A stretch of DNA of 11,631 bases from Natronohydrobacter sp. (GTDB lineage: Bacteria > Pseudomonadota > Alphaproteobacteria > Rhodobacterales > Rhodobacteraceae): NCBI GenBank assembly GCA_007123015.1, contig SKSL01000029.1, forward strand, positions 1 to 11,631. The letters are read 5' to 3'. The position numbers were made by a program, and so were the translations under genes. A model generated the notes under the pieces. That model was given only the letters and a program-made list of their open reading frames with translations, did not search any database and had not been told where the DNA came from. This document shows, piece by piece, positions 1 through 5,234 of this stretch; position 1 is the first letter of the stretch; each line of letters begins with the position of its first letter.

Positions 1-1
1 C

Positions 2-236
2 AGGGTTGAAAATCTGATCCGCCCGGAAAGCTCTCAATCGCAAGAATTCACTTTTTGCAGGTCATGATGAAGGGGGCGCTGCCTGGGGCCGCATCGCTTC
101 ACTGATCGAGACCTGCAAGATTAACAGCGTCGAACCCTTCGCGTATCTCAGGGCAACCCTGACCGCCATCGCCAATGGTCACCCCCAAAATCGCATCGAC
201 GATTTGCTACCCTGGAACTTCAAGCCGTCAAGCTGA
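2..236 (+). pseudogene. IS66-family transposase, C-terminal fragment with a frameshift
   Basis: IS66 transposases are DDE enzymes that move the element by cut-and-paste. Two pieces of the conserved C-terminal region are visible in different frames. Positions 5-25 read VENLIRP. Positions 30-236 read ALNRKNSLFAGHDEGG, then a segment containing SLIETCKINSVEPFAYL and the family ending RIDDLLPW, with a TGA stop at 234-236. In intact relatives these pieces join with one residue between them, but here four bases (26-29) separate them, so there is one extra base. The downstream frame has a stop at 15-17 and the upstream frame runs into TGA at 65-67, so no single frame spans the junction. The gene is therefore broken unless the extra base is a sequencing error. 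The N-terminal portion is outside the window. Confidence 0.8.
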
Positions 237-242
237 AAGCTA

Positions 243-265
243 GGTGATCCGCAGCAAACGCTTAC
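243..265 (-). repeat. Right terminal inverted repeat of the IS66 element
   Basis: Read inward from position 265 on the minus strand, the sequence starts GTAAGCGTTTGCTGCGGATC, matching the GTAAGCG start usual for IS66-family ends. It begins only 6 bases after the transposase stop codon. The matching left end is not in the window, so the inner limit of the repeat is approximate. Confidence 0.65.
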
Positions 266-306
266 ATTTGGCTGCCACCAGCGCAAAGTTCTGATCTTGC
301 GCGGAT

Positions 307-462
307 TTGGTCAGCATAAAGTGCAATAGCCCTGACCGAGCATCGCCGCACCGCGGCCCGACGCTGCGCGGCTTAACGCACGCGATCCACTGACGGCAGT
401 GGACTCCAAGCGACCATCGCGCCTTGTCCAGCCCCGCCATCTTTTCGGCACAACTCTGTGCC
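307..462. other. Hairpin-rich gene-free leader between IS66 end and small membrane peptide gene
   Basis: No convincing gene lies between 266 and 505. Four successive inverted repeats are visible. The first pairs GGTCAG 309-314 with CTGACC 332-337, extendable by two pairs to 307/339. The second is GCCGC 345-349, loop ACC, GCGGC 353-357. The third is TCCACTG 386-392, loop ACGG, CAGTGGA 397-403. The fourth is GGCACA 447-452, loop ACTC, TGTGCC 457-462. No U-tract follows any of them, so they do not look like intrinsic terminators. The block could be a structured 5' leader of the gene at 506, or debris left by IS insertion. Individually, the 5-6 bp stems could arise by chance. Confidence 0.4.
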
Positions 463-505
463 ATCTTCGCGCGTGGATCATAGCGCCCAAACGAAGGAGG
501 CCACA

Positions 506-718
506 ATGTCCGATGACCTGTATCTGACAGCAGTGCTCGGCGGGGCCGGGCTGTTTCTGCTTTACGCGTTCCTGCGCATCTTCTGGCCCGGTCGCGATGC
601 GGGGGCGGACCCGGCGCGCCGGGGCGAGGACGGGTTCAGCACTGATATCTCTTTCGGCGGCGCGGTCTTCCAGCTTGGGGACAGTTCCGGGGACTGTGGC
701 TATGGGGGCGGGGACTGA
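506..718 (+). CDS. Small single-pass membrane protein with Gly/Asp-rich tail (70 aa, unknown function)
   Basis: This is a 70-residue protein of unrecognised family. The ATG at 506 is preceded by a strong ribosome-binding site (AAGGAGG, 494-500), which decides against the in-frame ATG at 458. Residues about 5-27 form one hydrophobic membrane segment ending in an aromatic, basic edge (FLRIFWP). A short charged stretch rich in Arg, Asp and Gly follows, with a tail ending GDSSGDCGYGGGD that contains a single Cys (C64). The orientation is probably N-terminus out, C-terminus in the cytoplasm, because the positive residues follow the membrane segment. The gene stands alone, facing the convergent DUF427 gene 22 bases away. 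The good start signal and membrane-protein pattern support a real gene, but no role can be assigned. Confidence 0.7.
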   Translation: MSDDLYLTAVLGGAGLFLLYAFLRIFWPGRDAGADPARRGEDGFSTDISFGGAVFQLGDSSGDCGYGGGD

Positions 719-740
719 TCTGCGCCCGCCCGCGCAAGGC

Positions 741-1079
741 TCAGACCCGCTCGACTGTGACCTTGCCCGCGTCAAAGGCGATATGGTCGCGCAGCGCCTC
801 GGCCTCGGGGGTGGGTTTGGTCACTTCATGGCCTGCATTCTCGATCAGCCCTTCGGGGCTTGAGACATGGTAATGGATGCCTTCGCCGCGGTCATCGCAA
901 AAGAGCGGGCGGTCGGATTGGTCAAGCACCACAGATGCGATATCAGCGCGCGGGAAATAGATCACGAAGGGCAATTCGCGCTGTATCACTTCCAGTGCCG
1001 TTGTGCTTTCGCCGATCACGGCGCCATTGGCGCGCACGACCCATTTTCCCTGCGCCGGGTAAATCCTGACATTCGTCAT
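741..1079 (-). CDS. DUF427 domain-containing protein (112 aa)
   Basis: The whole protein matches the DUF427 pattern: an N-terminal beta strand region with KWVVRANGAVIGES (residues 12-25), the hallmark VIYFPRADI (39-47), and a CDDRGEGIHYHV segment (61-72) where relatives usually carry a CPFKG-like turn. A Thr/Pro/Glu linker and a last strand (FDAGKVTVERV) follow. Relatives are small cytosolic proteins of roughly this length, and their biochemical function is not established. The start at 1079 was chosen because AGGAC lies a few bases upstream on the coding strand; an in-frame ATG at 1145 would add 22 residues unlike the family. The gene lies 81 bases downstream of the aminopeptidase P gene on the same strand, so the two could be co-transcribed, though a weak promoter candidate is also present. 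Confidence 0.85.
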   Translation of the reverse strand: MTNVRIYPAQGKWVVRANGAVIGESTTALEVIQRELPFVIYFPRADIASVVLDQSDRPLFCDDRGEGIHYHVSSPEGLIENAGHEVTKPTPEAEALRDHIAFDAGKVTVERV

Positions 1080-1118
1080 GGTTCTGTCCTCTTGTCTTGA
1101 TCGCAGCCCTTGTGCCGC

Positions 1119-1145
1119 ATTTAAGCCCGCATGCAAAGCGGTCAA
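1119..1145 (-). promoter_or_regulatory. Weak candidate promoter for the DUF427 gene
   Basis: On the minus strand, TTGACC (1140-1145) resembles a sigma-70 -35 box. TTAAAT (1119-1124) could serve as -10, but the spacer is only 15 bases. A run of eight G (1149-1156 on the plus strand) lies just upstream of the -35. This is a pattern match only. Confidence 0.25.
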
Positions 1146-1160
1146 TTTGGGGGGGGCGGG

Positions 1161-2972
1161 TCAGAGCGGCTGACAAACGGCCTGCAGCCATGCCCAGGCG
1201 GGTTCTGAAACCATCGGGCGCAGCAAGGTCGCCACGCGCGCGTGATACTGGTCGATCCAGTCGCGCTCGGGGCCGGAAAGCTGGTCGCGCAGGATCAGGC
1301 GGCGGTCGAACGGGGCCAGTGTCAGGGTCTCGAAATCCAGCCAGTCGCGCGCGTCGCCGCCCGCAGGTGGGGGGCTTTTGCGCACAGTGATCAGGTTTTC
1401 CAGCCGGATGCCGAATCGTCCGTCGCGGTAATAGCCCGGTTCATTGGACAGGATCATGCCCTCAGCCAGGGGCACGGTCGAGATGCGCGACAGCCGCTGC
1501 GGGCCTTCATGCACGGACAGATAGGCGCCGACCCCGTGGCCCGTGCCATGGTCATAATCCCGCCCCAGCAGCCAGAGCGGGTTGCGCGCCAGCGCATCGA
1601 GATGGCCACCTGACACGCCACGCGGGAAGCGCGCGCGCGAAATCGCGATCAGACCTTGCAGGACGGCCGTGTAGCATTCGGCTTCCAGCGTACCGACAGG
1701 ACCCACGGCCAGTGTGCGCGTGATATCGGTGGTGCCGTCGAGATATTGGCCACCGGAATCGACCAGCATCAGATCACCGGGGAGCAGGCGGCGATTGCTG
1801 GCCTCGGTCACGCGGTAATGGACAATCGCGCCATTGGGGCCGGACCCTGCAATCGTGTCGAAGCTCAAATCCTGCAGCGCGCCTGTGGCAGCGCGGAATT
1901 GTTCCAACTGACGGGCAATGTCGATCTCGGACAGCATGTGCTCCGGATCCTTGCAGAGGGTTTCTGCCTGAGCGTCGAACCAGCACAGGAATTCGACCAT
2001 CGCGGCCCCATCGCGCAGATGGGCGGCGCGGGCACCGCTGAGTTCCGCCTCAGTCTTGCGCGCTTTGGGCAGAAGGCAGGGGTCCTGCATGAAGGTGATT
2101 TCGGCCCCGCTCTCGCGCAGCTGCGTGACGATCTGAAACGGAACTGTCGCATTGTCCAGCCGTACTGCGCCTGTCAATGTGCGCAGGGCAGGGGCGAAGG
2201 CCTCAGAGGGGCGCAGCTGCACGCCGTCGTCAAACTGGATGTCAGCACATTTCTCGGGCGCTGCGAACAGATCGACGCGCGCATCATCATGCAGGATGGC
2301 GAAACCCTGCATCACGGGCACGCGCGGCAGGTCGCCGCCGCGGATATTCAAAAGCCAGCACAGGCTGTCAGGCTGGGTCAGGACGCAGGCACGCTGGCCG
2401 ACCTCTTGCAGCGCTTTGGCGATGCGCGCGCGCTTCTCGGTCGAGGACAGGCCCGCCAGCGCCTGTGGATAGGGGCGCGCGGGGGCCTGCGGCGGGGCCG
2501 GTCGGTCGGTCCAGAGCGCGTCAATGGGGTTGGCAATGGGTTTGAGCGTGATCTGCGTGCCGGAAAGAGCGCGTTCCAGCCTGTCAATTTCATCGGGTGT
2601 GTGCAGCCAGGGATCGAAGCCGATCACCGCACCATTGGGGCAGGCATCGCGCAGCCAGTCGCCGGGTTTGGTTTCGGGCCAGTGAACCGGTGTGAAATCG
2701 GGCGCGCATTCGAGCCGCGCCTGCGCCCGGTAGCGGCCATCGACAAACAGTCCTGCCCGGCCGGGCAGAATGATGCAGAAGCCCGCAGAGCCGGTGAAGC
2801 CTGTCAGCCAAGATAGCCGCGCATCGCAGTCAGCAACATATTCGCCCATATGCGCGTCAGAGCGCGGCACGATCATGCCAGTCAGCCCCAAGCCCGCGAG
2901 TGCCTCGCGCAGTTTTTGCAGGCGAGGCGGGCCGTCTTCAGGGCGCGTGGTAGCAGTGAAGGTCTGGAACAT
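1161..2972 (-). CDS. pepP: Xaa-Pro aminopeptidase (aminopeptidase P), peptidase family M24B, 603 aa
   Basis: This cytosolic metallo-aminopeptidase removes the N-terminal residue from peptides with proline in second position. Two creatinase-like N-terminal domains (roughly residues 1-300) precede the C-terminal pita-bread catalytic domain. All five dimetal ligands of the M24 family are visible: D405 in LVDSGGQY, D416 in TTDITRT, H479 in HGTGHGVG, E511 in LSNEPGYY and E525 in IRLENL. The catalytic histidines H385 (VHYRVT) and H488 (SVHEGPQ) are also present. Length fits the long eukaryote-like APP1 class rather than the shorter E. coli PepP. The ATG at 2972 has AGGAG about 7 bases upstream, and the in-frame ATG at 3035 would add 21 residues with no good start signal. 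No signal peptide is seen. The gene lies downstream of gcrA on the same strand with a 77-base gap. Confidence 0.92.
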   Translation of the reverse strand: MFQTFTATTRPEDGPPRLQKLREALAGLGLTGMIVPRSDAHMGEYVADCDARLSWLTGFTGSAGFCIILPGRAGLFVDGRYRAQARLECAPDFTPVHWPETKPGDWLRDACPNGAVIGFDPWLHTPDEIDRLERALSGTQITLKPIANPIDALWTDRPAPPQAPARPYPQALAGLSSTEKRARIAKALQEVGQRACVLTQPDSLCWLLNIRGGDLPRVPVMQGFAILHDDARVDLFAAPEKCADIQFDDGVQLRPSEAFAPALRTLTGAVRLDNATVPFQIVTQLRESGAEITFMQDPCLLPKARKTEAELSGARAAHLRDGAAMVEFLCWFDAQAETLCKDPEHMLSEIDIARQLEQFRAATGALQDLSFDTIAGSGPNGAIVHYRVTEASNRRLLPGDLMLVDSGGQYLDGTTDITRTLAVGPVGTLEAECYTAVLQGLIAISRARFPRGVSGGHLDALARNPLWLLGRDYDHGTGHGVGAYLSVHEGPQRLSRISTVPLAEGMILSNEPGYYRDGRFGIRLENLITVRKSPPPAGGDARDWLDFETLTLAPFDRRLILRDQLSGPERDWIDQYHARVATLLRPMVSEPAWAWLQAVCQPL

Positions 2973-3006
2973 GGCCGCTCCTGCGCGTGAAATTTCTGAC
3001 GCATCA

Positions 3007-3035
3007 GTCCTAGTGGGCGCGGGAGGGGCGGTCAA
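3007..3035 (-). promoter_or_regulatory. Candidate sigma-70 promoter for the aminopeptidase P gene
   Basis: On the minus strand, TTGACC (3030-3035, five of six consensus bases) is followed after exactly 17 bases by TAGGAC (3007-3012, three of six). Transcription would start near 3000, about 28 bases before the ATG at 2972. It sits in the gap after gcrA, so the peptidase could be transcribed independently of gcrA. This is a pattern match only. Confidence 0.35.
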
Positions 3036-3049
3036 TCAGGGCCAGAGGC

Positions 3050-3676
3050 TTAGCGTTTGCGGTCCCGGCGCTGGTTGACCGGCTGAAAGGCCACAGCGAC
3101 ATGCGCTTCGCAATAGGGCTTGCCCGCCTGCACTGGCAGGCCGCAGAACCAGAAGTCATCGGTCGCCGGATCGCCAATCGGCCATTTGCAGGTTCGTTCG
3201 GTCAGTTCCAGCAGCGTGAGCTTGCGCGCGGTTTTCTCGACCTCGCGCACTGTTGCCAGGGCTTCCGGATCGATCTCATTCGCCGAAGGCTGCGGCGGCA
3301 AGGGCTGACCGGCGGGAATGATCGGGCGCGGTGTATAGGCCGCAGGCTCTGGCACCTCGGGTTCAGGCGCGCTTGGAGCGCTGGCTTGCGCTGCGCGCTC
3401 GGCCTTGGCCTGCGCCAGATCAACCACGGGGGCCGAGGGAGGAGGAGGTACCTCGACTTCGGGTGCGGGCTCTGGCGGGGCTTCGGGCGCAGGTGCACTT
3501 GCGGCGGGTTTTTCCTCGGTCTCGGGGCTGTTGCGGTTCGACAGGCCCAGACGATGGACTTTGCCGATAACTGCATTGCGGGTTACGCCACCAAGTTCCT
3601 TGGCGATGGTCGAGGCCGAATGCCCCTCGTTCCACATCTTGGTCAGCAATTCAACGCGTTCATCGGTCCAGGACAT
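3050..3676 (-). CDS. gcrA: GcrA family cell-cycle transcriptional regulator (208 aa)
   Basis: GcrA is an alphaproteobacterial regulator that binds sigma-70 RNA polymerase and DNA at GANTC sites methylated by CcrM, tuning cell-cycle gene expression. The N-terminal helix-turn-helix domain is nearly canonical: MSWTDERVELLTKMW, then SASTIAKELGG and TRNAVIGKVHRLGL (residues 1-45). A long Pro/Ala/Glu-rich linker follows (about 50-130). The conserved C-terminal domain includes TCKWPIGDP, FWFCGLP and GKPYCEAH, giving a Cys/His set C163, C178, C189 and H192. The protein is longer than Caulobacter GcrA (about 173 aa), mainly in the linker. The start at 3676 matches the family N-terminus, with GGAG about 10 bases upstream. 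The gene is divergent from the ABC-2 permease and has a good promoter candidate. Confidence 0.95.
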   Translation of the reverse strand: MSWTDERVELLTKMWNEGHSASTIAKELGGVTRNAVIGKVHRLGLSNRNSPETEEKPAASAPAPEAPPEPAPEVEVPPPPSAPVVDLAQAKAERAAQASAPSAPEPEVPEPAAYTPRPIIPAGQPLPPQPSANEIDPEALATVREVEKTARKLTLLELTERTCKWPIGDPATDDFWFCGLPVQAGKPYCEAHVAVAFQPVNQRRDRKR

Positions 3677-3709
3677 GACACCGGCTCCAGTTGCGGGTTA
3701 CGACAGCCT

Positions 3710-3725
3710 GCCCATGGAAATGGGC
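3710..3725 (-). other. Small hairpin in the gcrA 5' leader
   Basis: GCCCAT (3710-3715) and ATGGGC (3720-3725) form a perfect 6-bp stem with a 4-base loop. If the predicted gcrA promoter is real, this hairpin sits at the very 5' end of the gcrA transcript, where it could protect the RNA. Chance occurrence is possible. Confidence 0.3.
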
Positions 3726-3733
3726 GCGTGCCT

Positions 3734-3762
3734 GATATACGTCACGCCCCACGGATTGACAA
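3734..3762 (-). promoter_or_regulatory. Candidate sigma-70 promoter of gcrA
   Basis: On the minus strand, TTGTCA (3757-3762, five of six consensus bases) is separated by 17 bases from TATATC (3734-3739, four of six). The predicted start is near 3727, giving a leader of about 50 bases before the gcrA ATG. No GANTC site overlaps the element, so autoregulation through methylated sites is not evident here. Confidence 0.5.
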
Positions 3763-3826
3763 CGCCCGCGCCATTGATCGCCAAAACGCGGGCCCAACAC
3801 GCACGGGCAGGGAGCGCGCCAGACAG

Positions 3827-4642
3827 ATGTCACACAGTGGAAAGACCGACTATCAGATGGGCATGCGCCGCTTCGGGCGCGTAAACTGGCTGGGCCTGGC
3901 TGCGCTGGCCGAGCGCGAGGTGAAGCGTTTTCTGGTGGTCTGGACCCAGACACTGGCAGCACCGCTGGTCACGGCAGGGCTGTTTCTGGCAGTTTTCACT
4001 GTGGCCATCGGGCCGCAGCGTGGTGATGTTCTGGGGGTTGATTTCACGGCCTTTCTGGCACCGGGGATCCTGATGATGACTGTGATCCAGAACAGTTTCG
4101 CCAATACCTCGTCTTCTATCGTGATCGCGAAAGTGCAGGGCAATATCGTCGACACATTGATGCCGCCGCTCTCTGCAATGGAACTGCTGCTTGGCTATGT
4201 TGCGGGCGGGGTCGTGCGCGGCCTGATGGTGGGGCTGGTGATCGCGATTGCGCTTGTGGTGGGGCTTGGTCACGGGATTGCGCATCCGATATGGCTGCTG
4301 GTGTTCCTGACCCTTGGTGCGGCCTTTCTGGGCGTGCTGGGGATTGCTGCCGGGATCATCTCGAACAAGTTCGACCAGATCGCTGCCATCACGAATTTCA
4401 TCGTCGTGCCGCTCGCGTTTCTGTCCGGGACCTTCTATTCGATTGCAGCCCTGCCCCCGGCGCTTGAGACGGCCAGCCGGGTCAATCCGGTTTTCTACCT
4501 GATCGACGGGGCGCGCTTCGGGATGATCGGGGTGTCCGATGCCTCGCCATGGTTGGGCCTGTTGGTTGTCATCGGGGCAATCATGGCCGTCTCGGCGCTC
4601 TGCTGGTCCTGGCTGCGAACAGGCTACCGGTTGAAGCCATGA
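3827..4642 (+). CDS. ABC-2 type transporter permease (271 aa)
   Basis: This is the membrane subunit of an ABC exporter of the ABC-2/YadH type, the class that exports polysaccharides, drugs or lipids. About six hydrophobic segments are visible, near residues 43-62, 72-92, 118-142, 154-176, 185-205 and 241-262. An amphipathic N-terminus (REVKRFLVVWTQTLAAP) and family features such as FLAPGILMMTVIQNSF, SGTFYSI and VNPVFYLIDGAR are present. The start is uncertain: ATG 3827 has AGGGAG about 12 bases upstream, ATGs at 3857 and 3863 are alternatives, and the family homology begins near MRRFGRVNW. No matching ATPase gene is adjacent; the upstream neighbour is the divergent gcrA and the downstream one a cytochrome. 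The partner ATPase must be encoded elsewhere and the substrate is unknown. Confidence 0.85.
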   Translation: MSHSGKTDYQMGMRRFGRVNWLGLAALAEREVKRFLVVWTQTLAAPLVTAGLFLAVFTVAIGPQRGDVLGVDFTAFLAPGILMMTVIQNSFANTSSSIVIAKVQGNIVDTLMPPLSAMELLLGYVAGGVVRGLMVGLVIAIALVVGLGHGIAHPIWLLVFLTLGAAFLGVLGIAAGIISNKFDQIAAITNFIVVPLAFLSGTFYSIAALPPALETASRVNPVFYLIDGARFGMIGVSDASPWLGLLVVIGAIMAVSALCWSWLRTGYRLKP

Positions 4643-4675
4643 AACACCAGTCTCGAATACGTGAGCGTGGGGCCG

Positions 4676-4704
4676 TTGTGATGGCGCCAAATCACGCGTA
4701 TGAA
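4676..4704 (+). promoter_or_regulatory. Candidate promoter with overlapping palindromic operator for the cytochrome c gene
   Basis: TTGTGA (4676-4681) and TATGAA (4699-4704) are spaced by 17 bases, each matching four of six sigma-70 consensus positions. The inverted repeat GTGAT (4678-4682), N8, ATCAC (4691-4695) overlaps the -35 box and spacer, where a repressor or activator could bind. It encloses TGGCGCCA. The half-site spacing does not fit Crp (N6) or FnrL (TTGAT-N4-ATCAA) sites. This is a pattern match only. Confidence 0.35.
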
Positions 4705-4724
4705 AGAGAAAATTACAGGAAGGC

Positions 4725-5135
4725 ATGCGCAGCATGATCTCGTTTCGAGGATTGTTTTTTCTGGGCTGTGTGACAGCGCTTGCCTCTGCTGCCCATGCAG
4801 ATGAGGCGCGCTGGCGTGATTGCCGGACCTGCCATGTGGTCGAAGCCCCTGATGGGCGCGAACTGGCACGCGGGGGGCGGTCTGGACCGAACCTTTACGG
4901 CGTGGCCAATCGCGCGCTTGCAGGCGATCCGGCCTTTCGGTTCTATTCATCCGATCTGCGCGCAGCGGGCCAGACCGGGGCGCGCTGGACAGAGGATAAT
5001 TTCGTCGCCTATCTGGCAGGTCCAAGCCAGTTCCTGCGCGGGATCACCGGCCATCCCGCAGCGGAAAGCGCCATGCATGTGGAACTGCGCAGCGGCGGGC
5101 GCGAGTTGTTCCGCTGGTTGCAGACGCTGGACTGA
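4725..5135 (+). CDS. Small secreted class I c-type cytochrome (136 aa)
   Basis: This is a periplasmic monoheme electron carrier. A Sec signal peptide covers residues 1-25 (hydrophobic core about 9-23, cleavage expected after AHA). The heme-binding motif CRTCH follows immediately (C33, C36, H37). The rest follows the mitochondrial-type cytochrome c plan: SGPNLYGVANR (53-63), FRFYSSDLRAAG, WTEDNFVAYLAGP, and a candidate distal ligand M117 in SAMHVEL before the last helix. AGGAAGG (4717-4723) lies too close to ATG 4725 for ideal spacing and fits ATG 4734 about equally well; starting there removes three residues and leaves the signal peptide intact. The gene sits 82 bases after the permease with its own promoter candidate. 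Its redox partner cannot be read from context. Confidence 0.85.
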   Translation: MRSMISFRGLFFLGCVTALASAAHADEARWRDCRTCHVVEAPDGRELARGGRSGPNLYGVANRALAGDPAFRFYSSDLRAAGQTGARWTEDNFVAYLAGPSQFLRGITGHPAAESAMHVELRSGGRELFRWLQTLD

Positions 5136-5173
5136 ATGACACCTGCACCCTGACTGCTTCAAGCGCGGATGGT

Positions 5174-5214
5174 AGGCCTGAAGGGGCCTGCGGCACTGGC
5201 CAATCTTCGGCCAG
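5174..5214. other. Two tandem GC-rich dyads upstream of the Atm1-type exporter
   Basis: AGGCC (5174-5178) pairs with GGCCT (5185-5189), and CTGGCC (5196-5201) pairs with GGCCAG (5209-5214). They lie in the 99-base gap between the cytochrome stop and the exporter start. No U-tract follows, so they are not a classical intrinsic terminator. They may end cytochrome transcription with Rho, or fold in the exporter leader. No clear promoter was recognised in this gap. Confidence 0.3.
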
Positions 5215-5234
5215 CGGGCTAGGTAGCTCTTGAC

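Larger units (their letters stand above)
1..265 (+). mobile_element. Right end of an IS66-family insertion sequence (left part outside window)
   Basis: The stretch encodes the typical C-terminus of an IS66 transposase (see the pseudogene entry). After its stop codon comes a short tail ending in CGCTTAC at 259-265. IS66-family terminal repeats characteristically begin GTAAGCG, which is the reverse complement of this end, so position 265 is taken as the right boundary. This part is also visibly less GC-rich than the genes downstream. The left end and the target duplication partner lie outside the window; the expected 8-bp duplication copy would be 266-273. Confidence 0.8.

Noticed and set aside
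402..406. GANTC site (GACTC) upstream of the small membrane peptide gene as a CcrM/GcrA control site
   Set aside because: Several GANTC sites occur inside genes in this window (for example within ntrY), so one isolated site is not evidence of regulation.
240..506. 88-aa minus-strand frame across the IS66 end
   Set aside because: It crosses the mobile element boundary, has no recognisable domain, and no convincing ribosome-binding site. I could not exclude a gene remnant but cannot support one.
1656..2816. 386-aa open frame antisense to the aminopeptidase P gene
   Set aside because: The opposite strand encodes a complete M24 peptidase with all metal ligands. The antisense frame has no recognisable domain or start signal.
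3756..3761. Perfect TTGACA on the plus strand as -35 of the ABC-2 permease
   Set aside because: No acceptable -10 hexamer lies at 15-19 bases. The same bases fit better as the minus-strand gcrA -35 element.
3101..3826. Long plus-strand reading frame antisense to gcrA, continuous with the ABC-2 permease frame, giving an apparent 513-aa protein
   Set aside because: Only the part from about 3827 shows transporter character. The upstream part is low-complexity, lies opposite the clear GcrA coding frame, and is open because of codon bias in GC-rich DNA.
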